DNA of 52,034 nt from Streptococcus caballi DSM 19004 (GCF_000379985.1 NZ_KB904066.1:1-52034), one strand, 5' to 3'; shown: positions 27,594 through 38,260, counted from the stretch's first letter. Notes: generated by a model from the letters alone, not told the origin. Translations and numbers: made by a program.

Positions 27594-28688
27594 ATGTTAA
27601 TTTTTCCCCTTTTAAATGATACTAGTCGGAAAATCATCCATATTGACATGGATGCCTTTTTTGCATCAGTGGAGGAACGGAACAATCCTAATCTGGTTGG
27701 GAAGCCAGTTATTATTGGCTCAGATCCTAGAAAAACAGGCGGTCGTGGTGTAGTTTCTACCTGTAATTATGAGGCTAGAAAGTTTGGTGTTCATTCGGCT
27801 ATGTCTTCTAAAGAAGCCTATGAACGATGTCCGCAAGCCATTTTTATTTCAGGTAATTATGCCAAGTACCGCGAGGTAGGTTATCAGATTAGGGAAATTT
27901 TCAAACGCTACACAGACTTGGTTGAACCCATGTCCATTGATGAAGCTTACCTTGATGTGACTGAAAATAAACTAGGTATCAAGTCAGCTGTTAAGATAGC
28001 TAAACTCATTCAGCACGATATTTGGCAGGAAGTTCACTTGACCTGTTCAGCAGGAGTTTCCTATAATAAATTTCTAGCTAAGTTGGCTTCGGATTTTGAA
28101 AAACCACGAGGCTTAACTCTAGTTTTACCTGAAGATGCGCAAGCCTTTTTGGAAAAACTTCCTATTGAAAAATTTCATGGAGTTGGTAAGAAGTCTGTGG
28201 AACGTTTACACGAGATGGGCGTTTACATAGGTGCTGATTTATTAACTATTTCTGAGACGACTCTGATTGATGCCTTCGGTCGTTTTGGTTTTGATTTATA
28301 CCGCAAGGCTAGGGGTATTTCCAATTCGCCAGTCAAAAATAATCGCATTCGTAAATCTATCGGTAGCGAGAGAACCTATGCCAAACTGCTCTATGATGAC
28401 AGCGACATTAAAGCAGAAATTTCAAATAATGCCAGACGGGTGGCGACTACTTTAGGAAAAAATCAGAAGGTTGGGAAAATTGTTGTTATCAAGGTTCGCT
28501 ATGCTGATTTTTCTACGCTAACTAAGCGAATGACGCTAGACAAGGCGACTGCTGACTTTGATAAGATTGATCAAGTAGCTAAAACTATTTTTGACAGTTT
28601 GGAGGAAAGAGCTTCTGGGATTCGGCTTCTTGGCGTTACTGTGACAGGGTTAGAAGACAAGGAGAATAGCATTCAATTAGACATCTAA
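27594..28688 (+). CDS. dinB: DNA polymerase IV
   Basis: The 364-residue Y-family polymerase has the catalytic [21 protein letters not shown] (Asp-Glu pair) and the steric [11 protein letters not shown] segment, plus an HhH thumb ([17 protein letters not shown]) and little-finger domain. It performs translesion and error-prone synthesis. AAAGGAGG lies 6 nt from ATG. Some homologues start at the Met just before the DMDAFF region; the ribosome site supports 27594. It is divergent from pflB, as in other streptococci. Confidence 0.95.
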   Translation: MLIFPLLNDTSRKIIHIDMDAFFASVEERNNPNLVGKPVIIGSDPRKTGGRGVVSTCNYEARKFGVHSAMSSKEAYERCPQAIFISGNYAKYREVGYQIREIFKRYTDLVEPMSIDEAYLDVTENKLGIKSAVKIAKLIQHDIWQEVHLTCSAGVSYNKFLAKLASDFEKPRGLTLVLPEDAQAFLEKLPIEKFHGVGKKSVERLHEMGVYIGADLLTISETTLIDAFGRFGFDLYRKARGISNSPVKNNRIRKSIGSERTYAKLLYDDSDIKAEISNNARRVATTLGKNQKVGKIVVIKVRYADFSTLTKRMTLDKATADFDKIDQVAKTIFDSLEERASGIRLLGVTVTGLEDKENSIQLDI

Positions 28689-28723
28689 AAAAGATGAACT
28701 GGGTGTTCCAATTCATCTTTTTT
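28687..28723. terminator. Bidirectional terminator
   Basis: AAAAAAGATGAA (28687-28698) pairs with TTCATCTTTTTT (28712-28723) between convergent dinB and the small membrane protein gene. Confidence 0.88.
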
Positions 28724-28725
28724 TG

Positions 28726-29190
28726 CTAATCATCATGCTCATTCAACATTTTTGCTCGTGTAAAAGCGTAGAAATTAATGGCCAAAATAGCAATTTGTAT
28801 CAATAATCCGATGGCCTGAGCTTTGGCCGTCAGTAGGTTGCTAACAATATTGATCAGTGCGAGCACGGCTCCCAAGTAGAAGGGAAGATAACTAATCTCA
28901 TCTTTTTTCTTTATCTTGGATAGGTTAATAAAGTTGAAAACAATGATAAGAATGCTGGCAGCTAGGCTGACACAAAGTAAGAAAATTGCAAAAGGAGTGA
29001 TACTTTGACGTAAGATCTCCAGCTGTTGGGAAGAATATTGAGAAGTATAGGCTTCTGAATTGATATTGGCTTTTAAGAGGAAGACACCAATGACACTCAG
29101 GACACCAAATATAGCTGTCAAGAAATAAATGACTTGTAGTAAGACGGTAAATGACCGCAGTGATTGACGAATTTTTTCATAAGATACCAT
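28726..29190 (-). CDS. Small four-helix membrane protein, unknown
   Basis: The 154-residue protein has four predicted membrane spans (about residues 14-38, 66-90, 102-118 and 124-142). A basic patch KIKKKDE lies between spans 2 and 3. I do not recognise a named family. GGAG 8 nt upstream supports the start. It lies downstream of recD2 in the same orientation with about 100 bp between, and may be transcribed with it. Confidence 0.65.
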   Translation of the reverse strand: MVSYEKIRQSLRSFTVLLQVIYFLTAIFGVLSVIGVFLLKANINSEAYTSQYSSQQLEILRQSITPFAIFLLCVSLAASILIIVFNFINLSKIKKKDEISYLPFYLGAVLALINIVSNLLTAKAQAIGLLIQIAILAINFYAFTRAKMLNEHDD

Positions 29191-29296
29191 AAAAATCTCC
29201 TTTGTTTATCAAAAGTTACTTCTGTACTAAAAAGATAACACAATAAGTCTATCATAATTTCTCATGAAAGAAAATAGCGTAAATCAAATGTCATCA

Positions 29297-31747
29297 TTAT
29301 TTAAAAAAAGCGTCAATATCTTCCTGCCGGATACCAATCATAGGGTCAATAAACCTGAGGTTATCTTCAGTTAGTCGGAAGTTCTCTTCTCTTCTTTCAT
29401 CAGCTGTAATTTCTACTTCTGACTCATCCAAGTCCAGACAGATTTGTTCGGCGTAGAGCGATTCTTGTTTTCTTTTGCTTGTACTTGATTGTTCTTCGCT
29501 TAGACTGATTTTCTGAGTGAGCTGACTAATTGTATCCTTAGGAAGGGATGAGGTGAAGCGTTGAACAAGATAGGTTTGGCGCTTAGCTCCTTCATTTTTA
29601 ACTGCATAGTCAAAGGCGGATAATTCCCCCAACATGACCAGTTTACTTTTTGAGCGGGTGATGGCTGTATAGATGAGGTTGCGTTGCAGCATGCGGCCGC
29701 TTTGGCGCGTGATAGGAAGGATAACAACTTGAAACTCACTTCCCTGAGATTTGTGAATAGACATGGCGTAAGCCAAAGTGATTTTGTTCCATTCATTGCG
29801 TGGGTAAATAACCTCTGTCCCGTCGAAAACCATGTGAATTTCATCCTGCTTGGACTCAGTGTATTTTGCTGGGATGAGGTCGGTGATATAGCCAATGTCA
29901 CCGTTAAAAACATTAAGTTCGGCATCATTAACCAGATGAAGCACCTTGTCGTTCTTGCGGAAACTTAGGTCGTTAAAGGTAAACTCAAGCTGATCGGCAA
30001 GTGGATTAAGGAGGTTTTGCATGAGAAGATTGAGGTTGTTAATACCTGCCTGCCCTCGGTACATAGGAGCTAGAATTTGAATTTCCTGAGCTTCGATGCC
30101 ACTTTTGAGAGCTGAGCTGACAATTTTCTCTACCATCATAGGAATGTGCTGAGCCTGTGCTTCAAAGTAGGAGCGATCAGGTTTTTTCTGAGTGAAATCA
30201 GCAGGCAACTGTCCTTGTCTCATTTGGCTGGCTAGGGTAACAATGGTTGAGTCGTCAGACTGACGGAAAATTTTGCGAAGGGCAACCTGAGGCAACTCTT
30301 CTATTTTCAAAAGATCTGCTAAAACCTGCCCCGGACCTACGGATGGTAGCTGGTCGCTATCGCCAACAATAATAACCTGAGTGTTGGAAGAGATGGCGCT
30401 AAAAAGTTGATTGGCTAGCCAGGTGTCAACCATGGAAAACTCGTCGATGATGATGAGGTCACAGTCCAAATAATCCTCAATGGTCTGATAATCATTGTCA
30501 CCGTTGAGCCCCAGATGGCGATGGATTGTGGCACTTGGAAGGCCAGTCAATTCATTCATGCGTCTGGCAGCTCGTCCCGTTGGAGCAGCTAAAATGATGG
30601 GAAGATCACCCTTGTTAAGGTCAATCTTGTGGAGACTGGCATAGACTTCAATGAGCCCGTTGATAACGGTAGTTTTTCCTGTTCCAGGGCCGCCTGTTAG
30701 AATAAAGACCTTGCTGTTGAGAGCTTCTGCAATAGCACTTTTTTGTGTAGCATCATAGCTAATGTTAAATTTGTCTTCTACGGCTTTAATTGTTGCTTCT
30801 AGTTGGTCAGGTTTGTAATCGATATCCAGAGGTGTATCTAGAATGCGAGTCAGATGCTTTTTGATGCCAGCTTCGGCATGGAAAAGGGTGTTATCAAAAA
30901 TCTTAGTTTCGATATTTTGCACTTTATCTTCGGCAATGAGGTTGCTCAATTCTTGAGCAACAGCTTCTGGATTGAGCTCTACTTGTCGTGAACTTTCTAG
31001 CAGGTTGATAGCGTTTTCTAGTAAATTTCTTGCTTCAAGGTAGGTGTCACCTTGTTCAACAGAAGTCTCGAAAAGGGTGTGGACAAGGGCCGCGCGAAAA
31101 CGTTGCGGTGAGTCGCTTTCTACACCCAGTTGTTGAGCCAGCTGATCCGCCATCTTAAAGCCAATTCCCTGAATATCTTCAACCAGCTGATAGGGGTTTT
31201 CCTGAATAATTTCAAGACTGTCTTCCTTGTAGTGATCAAAGATTTGGAAAGCAACGCGGTTGGTCAGGCCGTACTCCGATAACTTTGCAAGAATCTGCTC
31301 GGTGCCATAATTAATTTTGAGCTTATTGATAAAGGCTTCTTTGTTGACCTTAGACAGACCAGAAATATTGTCTAGTTTGCTAGGATCCTCTAAAATGTTA
31401 TCAATGGTATTGTCACCATAAAGCTGAACAATCTTTTCAGCTGTCTTTTTACCAATCCCCCTGAAATGCTCGCTAGAAAAGTATTTGACTAAACCTGACG
31501 AGGTTGGTTTAGCGCGCTCATAACGACTGACCTTGAGCTGTTCTCCGTATTTTGGGTGCTGGGTCAGCTCCCCCCAGAAAGTGTAGCGCTCCCCCTCAAT
31601 AACATCAGCAATAGTACCAGTGACAATAATTTCAAAATCCTCAAAATCACTATCACTGTCCTCAATTTCCAGTAAGATAATCTTGAAGAAATTGCTGGCA
31701 TTTTCAAAGATCACACGGTCAATGTTGCCTGAAAAATAGACTTCCAT
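29297..31747 (-). CDS. recD2: ATP-dependent RecD2 helicase
   Basis: The 816-residue SF1B helicase has the long N-terminal extension of RecD2 (OB-like start, then HhH motifs FRGIGKKTAEKIV, NISGLSKVNKEAF and IQGIGFKMADQLA). The motor has Walker A LTGGPGTGKTTV, DEFSM (motif II), GDSDQLPSVGPG (motif III) and AMSIHKSQGSEF near the C-terminus. This is the RecBC-independent type, a 5'-3' helicase linked to mismatch and replication-fork repair. AAAGGAAAG upstream supports the start. Confidence 0.95.
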   Translation of the reverse strand: MEVYFSGNIDRVIFENASNFFKIILLEIEDSDSDFEDFEIIVTGTIADVIEGERYTFWGELTQHPKYGEQLKVSRYERAKPTSSGLVKYFSSEHFRGIGKKTAEKIVQLYGDNTIDNILEDPSKLDNISGLSKVNKEAFINKLKINYGTEQILAKLSEYGLTNRVAFQIFDHYKEDSLEIIQENPYQLVEDIQGIGFKMADQLAQQLGVESDSPQRFRAALVHTLFETSVEQGDTYLEARNLLENAINLLESSRQVELNPEAVAQELSNLIAEDKVQNIETKIFDNTLFHAEAGIKKHLTRILDTPLDIDYKPDQLEATIKAVEDKFNISYDATQKSAIAEALNSKVFILTGGPGTGKTTVINGLIEVYASLHKIDLNKGDLPIILAAPTGRAARRMNELTGLPSATIHRHLGLNGDNDYQTIEDYLDCDLIIIDEFSMVDTWLANQLFSAISSNTQVIIVGDSDQLPSVGPGQVLADLLKIEELPQVALRKIFRQSDDSTIVTLASQMRQGQLPADFTQKKPDRSYFEAQAQHIPMMVEKIVSSALKSGIEAQEIQILAPMYRGQAGINNLNLLMQNLLNPLADQLEFTFNDLSFRKNDKVLHLVNDAELNVFNGDIGYITDLIPAKYTESKQDEIHMVFDGTEVIYPRNEWNKITLAYAMSIHKSQGSEFQVVILPITRQSGRMLQRNLIYTAITRSKSKLVMLGELSAFDYAVKNEGAKRQTYLVQRFTSSLPKDTISQLTQKISLSEEQSSTSKRKQESLYAEQICLDLDESEVEITADERREENFRLTEDNLRFIDPMIGIRQEDIDAFFK

Positions 31748-31814
31748 AGCTTCCTTTCCTTTAATTATTTAGTAAGAAAAGGCTGACCAGGGTCAACCTT
31801 TATACTGTGCTGTT

Positions 31815-31919
31815 ATAGTCATTTAGCTTATCTTTGATTAATTCGTTTACTCGGTTTGCCTCACTCAAGTATAGCCAGGGCCTCGTTGCCTCATATTTAG
31901 AGGAAAACTAAACAACTAT
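31815..31919. repeat. 105-bp imperfect palindromic element between lepB and recD2
   Basis: ATAGTCATTTAG at 31815-31826 and CTAAACAACTAT at 31908-31919 pair at 9 of 12 positions. The interior holds a short near-repeat (GGTTTGCCTCA / TCGTTGCCTCA). Looks like a small mobile intergenic repeat sitting between two co-oriented genes. Confidence 0.4.
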
Positions 31920-31920
31920 A

Positions 31921-32514
31921 TTATTTAACGCTGCCGATACGAGAAAAAGGCCAGAAGCGAAAGGCGACTTGACCAACAATGGCCTTTTTCTTGAAAGTAC
32001 CAACTTCACGGCTATCTTTAGAGACGATGCGGTCATCGCCTAGCAAGAAATATTCTCCCTTTGGAACGGTTACAGTGAATGTTGCCTTACCGTTAGTGTC
32101 AGTCGTAAAGGCAGTTGAGCTATCAGCCAGTTGTTGGAAAAGGGAATTGTAAGAGTAGGTTGACTGCAATTTATCTTTTTTGAATTTGGCTTGGTAATCT
32201 TTGAGGTAGTTTTCAGCTGTTTTTTTACCATTGACATAAAGTTGGTCATTTTTATAGGTGATGGTGTCGCCAGGCATACCAATAACGCGCTTGACAATGA
32301 CTTTCTTACTGCCATCTTCCACCTCTGAAGCTACCACAATATCAAAACGGTCAATCTTAGCTTTGTTAAAAACAATGAGGCGTTCCTTATTAGCTAAAGT
32401 CGGATCCATTGAGTGCCCATCAACCTTGACTGCTTGCCACAAAAAGAGGCGAGATAGGAAAAAAAGAATAATGAAGAGAGAAAAGAGTCCCCATTCTTTG
32501 ATAAAGTTTTTCAT
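31921..32514 (-). CDS. lepB: Signal peptidase I
   Basis: The 197-residue type I signal peptidase has one N-terminal membrane span (about residues 9-25). The catalytic Ser35 is in VDGHSMDPTL and the general base Lys75 in VIVKRVIGMPGD; GEYFLLGDDR and SKDSREVG are conserved boxes. It cleaves Sec/Tat signal peptides outside the membrane. It begins 9 bp after rnhC and shares its transcript. GAGGA precedes the start. Confidence 0.95.
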   Translation of the reverse strand: MKNFIKEWGLFSLFIILFFLSRLFLWQAVKVDGHSMDPTLANKERLIVFNKAKIDRFDIVVASEVEDGSKKVIVKRVIGMPGDTITYKNDQLYVNGKKTAENYLKDYQAKFKKDKLQSTYSYNSLFQQLADSSTAFTTDTNGKATFTVTVPKGEYFLLGDDRIVSKDSREVGTFKKKAIVGQVAFRFWPFSRIGSVK

Positions 32515-32523
32515 GTTTTATCC

Positions 32524-33417
32524 TCATTTCTTTAATAGCTTGATTGCCTTCTGTGTGTTGGCAAAATGCAGTTTAGCGCAGTGCTCTAAACCAGGCATAC
32601 CATAAGCAGCTAAAATCTGGCTAGCGACCTTGTCTGATTTATTTCCTGCTCCGCTTGGTAGATTGTAGCCCAAATCTTGCCCCAGTTTTTCTAAATTTTC
32701 TAGAAAGAGATTGCGAGCGATGATTGAGCTGACCGCGACAGCCAAGTATTTTCCTTCAGCTTTCTCTTCAAAAGTTAAGGGATTGGAAAAATGATTTTTC
32801 TCTGTTTTCAAGTATTTTTCATAATTTTTCTGACTGGTGAAGGCATCAATGACAATCTTTTCTGGTCTCAGGCCGTCTTGCAGTAGCAGAAAAATAGCTT
32901 GATTGTGTAGGGCTACTTTAACAGAGACCGCATTGTGACGCTTACCTTGTCCAACGACCTCATTGTATTTTTTGGGGGACAGGAGTAGCGCTTTGTGGGC
33001 GATTTTTTTTTCTAAAAGCGGAGCGATTTGTCGAATTTTGAGGTCGGTAAGATTTTTGGAATCATCAACGCCAAGGCTCTTGAGAAAACTATGATGGCTA
33101 GGTTCGACATAGCTTGCCACAACAGCTAACCCTCCAAAATAAGAACCATTGCCCACCTCGTCTGATCCAATCAAAGGAAGATCTTGTCCGCTCTGTAAAA
33201 CGGCTGGCTCGGGCTGGTAGCCAAATTGACTAGCCACCTGCTCAGCAGCGCTACCTTGGAAAACGAGTTTTCCTGAACGGTAAAGAAGAATAGTAACACC
33301 CTGGACCTTGGCCGCAAAGCTGACGTAAGGATTATTGTTACTGATTTGCTGGTTGGCCAGTTCAGTAATAAGTTTGTCTGTTCTGCCTTCGCCCATTTTC
33401 ATGACAATCGTACTCAT
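32524..33417 (-). CDS. rnhC: Ribonuclease HIII
   Basis: The 297-residue enzyme has an N-terminal TBP-like substrate-binding domain (about residues 1-80) and an RNase H domain starting at [15 protein letters not shown], with the Asp-Glu pair, and Asp in DDSKNLTD and IDAFTSQ. It degrades RNA in RNA:DNA hybrids, including R-loops. The start is unusual: on the minus strand TGATAGAAT (33433-33425) is an extended -10 lying 7 nt from the ATG, and no Shine-Dalgarno is present, so the mRNA may be leaderless. The neighbours match the usual rnhC-lepB and zapA-cvpA-mutS2 arrangement. Confidence 0.95.
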   Translation of the reverse strand: MSTIVMKMGEGRTDKLITELANQQISNNNPYVSFAAKVQGVTILLYRSGKLVFQGSAAEQVASQFGYQPEPAVLQSGQDLPLIGSDEVGNGSYFGGLAVVASYVEPSHHSFLKSLGVDDSKNLTDLKIRQIAPLLEKKIAHKALLLSPKKYNEVVGQGKRHNAVSVKVALHNQAIFLLLQDGLRPEKIVIDAFTSQKNYEKYLKTEKNHFSNPLTFEEKAEGKYLAVAVSSIIARNLFLENLEKLGQDLGYNLPSGAGNKSDKVASQILAAYGMPGLEHCAKLHFANTQKAIKLLKK

Positions 33418-33520
33418 AGCTAATATTCTATCATAAAACCTATCAACATGCTCATTGAAAAAACGATTCTTTTCTTATCCTAGGGGTGGCAGATGTCAAA
33501 CAATATATTAGAATTGTGAT

Positions 33521-33549
33521 TTTACGAAATCTTTATTTTACGGTATAAT
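33521..33549 (+). promoter_or_regulatory. Promoter of zapA-cvpA
   Basis: TTTACG at 33521-33526, 17 bp, TATAAT at 33544-33549. Confidence 0.65.
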
Positions 33550-33568
33550 GCTAGAAAGAGGTATTAGA

Positions 33569-33877
33569 ATGAAAAGTAAAAATCGTTATAAATTTGTATT
33601 TGGAGAAAAGCCACTTACCTTAACGACTGACAAAGACAATCTCTTTATGGAAGAGGTTGAGCGTGTGGCACAAGAAAAGTATCAGGCTATCAAAGAAAAA
33701 TTACCTGCCGCGGACGATGAAACTATTGCTATTTTAATGGCTATCAATTCTTTGTCTCTTCAATTGAGTCGAGAAATTGAGATGGAGAAGATGGAAAAAG
33801 AATTATCCCAACTCAGGTCTGTGGCCATCGTTGATATCAAGGAAAAAGTTAGCCAAGAAGAAACCAGTGAGGAATAG
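33569..33877 (+). CDS. zapA: Cell division protein ZapA
   Basis: The 102-residue protein has an N-terminal beta segment (KFVFGEKPLTLTTDKD) and a long C-terminal coiled coil (about residues 38-88). This fits ZapA, which bundles FtsZ at midcell. Position before cvpA and mutS2 matches the Bacillus zapA-yshB-polX-mutS2 order, without polX. GAAAGAGG upstream supports 33569 rather than the in-frame ATG at 33548. Confidence 0.8.
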   Translation: MKSKNRYKFVFGEKPLTLTTDKDNLFMEEVERVAQEKYQAIKEKLPAADDETIAILMAINSLSLQLSREIEMEKMEKELSQLRSVAIVDIKEKVSQEETSEE

Positions 33878-33879
33878 TT

Positions 33880-34428
33880 ATGATCTCGCTCCTTGTTTTA
33901 GTCATTCTAGCTTGGAATTTTTACATCGGCTATAATCGCGGCATCATTTTGCAGGCTTATTATTCTCTAGCTTGCTTGATCTCGCTGGCAGTCGCTCAAC
34001 ACTATTATCAAGAACTGGGGCAGAAGATTACGCTCTGGCTACCCTACTCTAATCCGACAGAAGATGCGGCCATGGCCTTCTTTAAGAGTGTCAACATCTT
34101 TGAATTGGATAAGGTTTATTATGCAGGACTTGCTTTTGTTGCTGTCTACAGTGTAGTTTATCTAGTTCTTAGATTGCTGGGTATCTTCCTTCATTTTGCT
34201 CCTATTGATTTGTTGGACGATGTCAAGTTCAACTTGGTTAGTGGCGTCCTAGCCCTTTTTGTCACGCTTATCTTTCTGAGCATGATTTTCACCGTCTTAG
34301 CAACGGTCCCTATGCCAAGTGTTCAAAATCTTTTAAAGAGCAGCGGCGTGGTGGCTTTTCTCGTCAATCACTTGCCTATCTTCTCCAATCTTTTGGAGAA
34401 TTGGTGGGTTATCAACATTTTGAAGTAA
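33880..34428 (+). CDS. cvpA: CvpA family membrane protein
   Basis: The 182-residue protein has four membrane spans and the family start [19 protein letters not shown]. CvpA homologues are linked to colicin V production and envelope homeostasis; the function in Gram-positives is unclear. It starts 2 bp after zapA and is clearly co-transcribed with it. Confidence 0.88.
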   Translation: MISLLVLVILAWNFYIGYNRGIILQAYYSLACLISLAVAQHYYQELGQKITLWLPYSNPTEDAAMAFFKSVNIFELDKVYYAGLAFVAVYSVVYLVLRLLGIFLHFAPIDLLDDVKFNLVSGVLALFVTLIFLSMIFTVLATVPMPSVQNLLKSSGVVAFLVNHLPIFSNLLENWWVINILK

Positions 34429-34452
34429 GGTTAAGCCTTGCTTCTTTCTTTT

Positions 34453-34461
34453 TGGTATAAT
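34453..34461 (+). promoter_or_regulatory. Extended -10 promoter of mutS2, 7 nt from ATG
   Basis: TGGTATAAT at 34453-34461 is a perfect extended -10. Only 7 nt separate it from ATG at 34469, so transcription would begin at or beside the start codon. Confidence 0.65.
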
Positions 34462-34468
34462 AGATATT

Positions 34469-36805
34469 ATGAACAACAGAATTTTAGAACAGTTAGAATT
34501 TGATAAGGTAAAGTCTCTGCTTGACACTTACCTACAAACAGAGCAGGGTCAGATGGAGCTCAATGAGCTGGGACCTATGTCTGATAAGGAAAGAATTGAA
34601 AATAGCTTTGCTGAAATTGCAGACATGGAGGCTATCTTTTTAGAAAATCATAGTTTTGGAATGGGAGCTCTGCGTGATGTGTCGGCCAGCCTGCGCCGCT
34701 TGGAGTTGTCAGCTGACCTCAATATTGTTGAAATGTTGGATTTAAAAAGGGTCCTTCAGATCTCTGTCGACATGCAGCGCTTTTATGCTAATTTGGAGAA
34801 TGTAGAGTTGCCTGCTCTCAATCGTATTTTTGAAAAGATAGAATCATTTCCAAACTTGCAGGGCAGCTTACAGGCTATCAATGACGGTGGCTTTATCGAG
34901 AATTTTGCCAGCTCTGAATTGGAACGAATTCGTCGTAAGATCACTAGCAACGAGCATCAGGTTCGTCAAATTTTGCAGGACATTCTGAAAAATAAATCGG
35001 ATTATCTAGCTGAACACCTCATTGCCAGCCGTAACGGCCGCAGTGTTCTTCCTGTTAAAAACACCTACCGCAATCGCTTGGCGGGAGTGGTGCATGACAT
35101 TTCTGCTTCTGGTAATACAGTTTATATTGAACCTCGTGCAGTGGTTAACCTCAACGAGGACATTACTCAGCTGCAGGCTGATGAACGTCATGAGTTGACG
35201 CGGATTCTACACGAATTGTCCAATATGCTGCGTCCGCATACTGCTGCCCTGCGCAACAATTCTTGGCTGCTGGGCCATCTTGATTTTGTGCGAGCTAAGT
35301 ATTTCTTCATGCGTGATTTTGGGGCCTGTCTACCAGCTATTTCAGCAGATAAGACGATTCAGCTACTTAGTGTCCGCCATCCTTTGTTGACCAATCCAGT
35401 TCCCAATGATTTGCATTTTGGACACGACTTGACAGCCATTGTTATCACAGGTCCAAATACAGGTGGTAAGACCATCATGCTAAAAACGTTGGGCTTAGCT
35501 CAGATTATGGCCCAGTCTGGCCTGCCTATTTTGGCGGATGAAGGCAGCAAGGTAACTATTTTCAACCAAATTTTTGCGGACATTGGCGATGAACAGTCCA
35601 TCGAGCAGAGCTTGTCAACCTTTTCTAGCCATATGACCCATATCGTGGAGATTTTGGAAGTGGCAGACAGTGACAGTCTGGTACTCTTTGATGAGCTGGG
35701 AGCTGGAACGGATCCTCAGGAAGGTGCTAGCTTGGCTATGGCCATCCTAGATCACTTACGCCTGATGCAAATCAAGACCATGGCGACGACCCACTACCCT
35801 GAACTCAAGGCCTACGGGATTGAGACGGACTTTGTAGAAAATGCTAGCATGGAGTTTGACACGGAAACACTGAGCCCAACCTATCACTTCATGCAGGGGG
35901 TTCCCGGCCGCTCCAACGCCTTTGAAATTGCGCGTCGATTAGGTTTGGCGGAGGTCATTGTCCATGAAGCAGAGCAGATGACCAATCGTGACGGTGATGT
36001 TAATCGTATCATTGAGCAGTTAGAACATCAGACCTTGGAAACGCGTAAGCGACTTGACCACATCAAGGAAGTGGAACAAGAAAATTTCAAGTTTAACCGA
36101 GCGGTCAAGAAACTTTACAATGAATTTTCACATGAGCGTGATAAGGAAATGGATAAGGTTCGCAGTCAGGCTCGGGAAATTGTAGACACGGCTCTAGCAG
36201 AAAGTGAAGCCATTCTCAAAAACTTGCATGAAAAAGCCGAACTTAAGCCTCACGAAATCATCGAAGCCAAAGGCAAGCTCAAGAAGTTGGCGCCTCAGGT
36301 TGATTTGTCTAAAAACAAGGTGCTTAAAAAAGCCAAGAAACTTCGTGCGCCGCGCGTGGGTGATGACATCGTTGTCACAGCCTATGGTCAACATGGTACG
36401 CTAACCAGCCAATTCAAAGATGGTAAGTGGGAAGCACAGATTGGTCTGATTAAGATGACTTTGAGGGAAGATGAGTTTAGTCTGGTCAAGGTGCAGGAAG
36501 AAGCACAAAAGCCTAAGAAAAAACAAGTCAATGTTGTCAAGAAAATCAAGTCTGGCAGTGGACCACGTGCACGTCTGGATCTTCGCGGCAAACGTTATGA
36601 AGAAGCTATGCAGGAGCTGGATGGCTTTATTGACCAAGCCTTGCTCAATAATATGGCTCAAGTAGATATCATTCATGGCATTGGAACAGGTGTTATTCGT
36701 GAAGCTGTCACTAAATATCTGCGCCGTAACAAGCATGTCAAAAGCTTTGCCTATGCTCCGCAGAATGCAGGCGGGTCAGGCTGTACGATTGTAACTTTTA
36801 AATAA
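34469..36805 (+). CDS. mutS2: MutS2 (RqcU) endonuclease/ribosome-rescue ATPase
   Basis: The 778-residue protein has MutS core and lever domains, Walker [10 protein letters not shown], Walker [14 protein letters not shown] and the THYPELK segment, then a long coiled-coil clamp, a KOW-like segment and a C-terminal Smr domain ([23 protein letters not shown]). It suppresses homologous recombination and, in Bacillus, splits collided ribosomes. No Shine-Dalgarno is present before ATG at 34469; the -10 lies 7 nt away, predicting a leaderless transcript. Confidence 0.95.
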   Translation: MNNRILEQLEFDKVKSLLDTYLQTEQGQMELNELGPMSDKERIENSFAEIADMEAIFLENHSFGMGALRDVSASLRRLELSADLNIVEMLDLKRVLQISVDMQRFYANLENVELPALNRIFEKIESFPNLQGSLQAINDGGFIENFASSELERIRRKITSNEHQVRQILQDILKNKSDYLAEHLIASRNGRSVLPVKNTYRNRLAGVVHDISASGNTVYIEPRAVVNLNEDITQLQADERHELTRILHELSNMLRPHTAALRNNSWLLGHLDFVRAKYFFMRDFGACLPAISADKTIQLLSVRHPLLTNPVPNDLHFGHDLTAIVITGPNTGGKTIMLKTLGLAQIMAQSGLPILADEGSKVTIFNQIFADIGDEQSIEQSLSTFSSHMTHIVEILEVADSDSLVLFDELGAGTDPQEGASLAMAILDHLRLMQIKTMATTHYPELKAYGIETDFVENASMEFDTETLSPTYHFMQGVPGRSNAFEIARRLGLAEVIVHEAEQMTNRDGDVNRIIEQLEHQTLETRKRLDHIKEVEQENFKFNRAVKKLYNEFSHERDKEMDKVRSQAREIVDTALAESEAILKNLHEKAELKPHEIIEAKGKLKKLAPQVDLSKNKVLKKAKKLRAPRVGDDIVVTAYGQHGTLTSQFKDGKWEAQIGLIKMTLREDEFSLVKVQEEAQKPKKKQVNVVKKIKSGSGPRARLDLRGKRYEEAMQELDGFIDQALLNNMAQVDIIHGIGTGVIREAVTKYLRRNKHVKSFAYAPQNAGGSGCTIVTFK

Positions 36806-36808
36806 GCT

Positions 36809-36839
36809 AAAAACCCAGAAGTTATGCTTCTGGGTTTTT
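36809..36839. terminator. Bidirectional terminator after mutS2
   Basis: AAAAACCCAGAAG (36809-36821), loop TTATG, CTTCTGGGTTTTT (36827-36839): perfect 13-bp stem between convergent genes. Confidence 0.93.
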
Positions 36840-36857
36840 GTGGTATATACATCAAGG

Positions 36858-37475
36858 TTAGTCTACAGTTTCTTCAAGAACCTCTGCATTTTTAGTAACC
36901 AGCTGACGGTAGAATTCAGCTTTAGCTGTGCGGTAATAAACGTTCACCCAAAGGGTACCAATTCCAAATGGAACCATCCCTAGAATAAACCAGCCAAGGA
37001 AGCTGAGGTCAAAGACAAAGAGCTCAAACTTATGACCGTCCATAAGCTGACGAGATTTAGTGATAGCTTCCGTTGGTGAGATTTCCTTGCCTTGGCGCTT
37101 CAAGTCGTCAACGATATAAAATGACATCGCGTAAGAGTATGATTTGACAATGCCAGGAACAATGAGAAGAAGTGCCCACAGGAAAAGGAAGATGGATTCC
37201 AATAGCCAAGTTAAAAAGATTGGCAAGGCACGCCCTTCAGTGAAAGCTGAGAAAGCAGCAGTGAAGACATTATTATCTTTGCGATTATCAACCAAGTGAA
37301 GAAAGGCAAGACTACCACCAGCCGCAACGAGACCTTCAACAACAGTACCAACTCCAGATGTCAATAGGCCAAGGAAGATACTAACTAAGGCAACGATGAG
37401 AATAGTGAGAACACCCCAACCCCAGTTTCCAACTAACTTTTCTTTTGCGGTTTCTTTAATAGCAGCACGATTCAT
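36858..37475 (-). CDS. DUF975 family membrane protein
   Basis: The 205-residue protein begins MNRAAIKETAKEKLVGNWG, the DUF975 start, followed by about five spans. EAITKSRQLMDGHKFELFVFD (in part) and GIGTLWVNVYYRTAKAEFY are conserved family segments. Function unknown; related proteins are frequent, multi-copy membrane proteins in streptococci. TAGGAGG lies before the start. It is a single gene. Confidence 0.85.
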   Translation of the reverse strand: MNRAAIKETAKEKLVGNWGWGVLTILIVALVSIFLGLLTSGVGTVVEGLVAAGGSLAFLHLVDNRKDNNVFTAAFSAFTEGRALPIFLTWLLESIFLFLWALLLIVPGIVKSYSYAMSFYIVDDLKRQGKEISPTEAITKSRQLMDGHKFELFVFDLSFLGWFILGMVPFGIGTLWVNVYYRTAKAEFYRQLVTKNAEVLEETVD

Positions 37476-37669
37476 TAAAAAATCCTCCTAAAAATAATGA
37501 CTTTAATTATAACAAAAAAAGAATTGTTTGTAAATATCGTGAAAATTCCTTATCTTCTGTGTGAATTTACAAAAAATGCTAGCGTCATCATTTTTCGTAG
37601 CAATTTCTTGTAAAAGTCCTACTTTTACCGTAAAATGAAAGCATAAACGAAAAGAAACGGAGAAATCTT

Positions 37670-37987
37670 ATGGCACATATCGTTACTGATAAAACATTTG
37701 AAGAAGAAACAGCACAAGGACTTGTCCTTATTGACTTCTGGGCAACTTGGTGTGGTCCATGTCTCATGCAAGCGCCAATCCTTGACCAACTGGGCGAAGA
37801 ATTGTCTGAGGATGACCTTAAAATCGTCAAGATTGATGTTGATGAAAACCCAGAAACAGCTCAAAAATTTGGGATCATGTCAATCCCAACCCTCATGTTC
37901 AAAAAAGATGGTCAAGTGGTTAAGCAAGTTGCAGGTGTTCACACCAAAGATCAACTTAAAGCTATCGTAGCTGATTTGAGCGCCTAA
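37670..37987 (+). CDS. trxA: Thioredoxin
   Basis: The 105-residue thioredoxin has active site WCGPC at residues 27-31 and the cis-proline in MSIPTLM. It reduces protein disulfides in the cytoplasm. CGGAG precedes the start. Monocistronic: its own terminator follows. Confidence 0.96.
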   Translation: MAHIVTDKTFEEETAQGLVLIDFWATWCGPCLMQAPILDQLGEELSEDDLKIVKIDVDENPETAQKFGIMSIPTLMFKKDGQVVKQVAGVHTKDQLKAIVADLSA

Positions 37988-38010
37988 AAAGTCCTAGTAG
38001 ACTAAAAGTA

Positions 38011-38067
38011 AACTCTCCCTTCCTACCGTTGAACTCTATGTCATCGGCGGGAGGCGGAGAGTTTTTT
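38011..38067 (+). terminator. Terminator after trxA
   Basis: AACTCTCC (38011-38018) pairs with GGAGAGTT (38056-38063), extended inward by TTCC/GGGAGG-type pairs, followed by TTTT. Confidence 0.8.
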
Positions 38068-38089
38068 GCTGTCAAATAGCAAAGCAGCA

Positions 38090-38204
38090 CCCCTTGTTTG
38101 GCAAGATAAACGTGCTAGTTTACTTGGAGCAGACCTCCTCAGCAGATTCTTTTATGCAAAGGGTAAAAAGTTTCTGTTTAGAGCGATGTTTGCTAAACAA
38201 GGGG
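38090..38204. repeat. 115-bp segment bounded by 15-bp inverted repeats
   Basis: CCCCTTGTTTGGCAA at 38090-38104 and TTGCTAAACAAGGGG at 38190-38204 match at 14 of 15 positions as inverted repeats. The interior shows no ORF of note. Size and ends would fit a MITE or an IS remnant. Confidence 0.45.
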
Positions 38205-38260
38205 AAAATAAACATTTTCTTTCAGATTAGACAAGTTGAACTAGCAAAGAGAGAGCAGCA

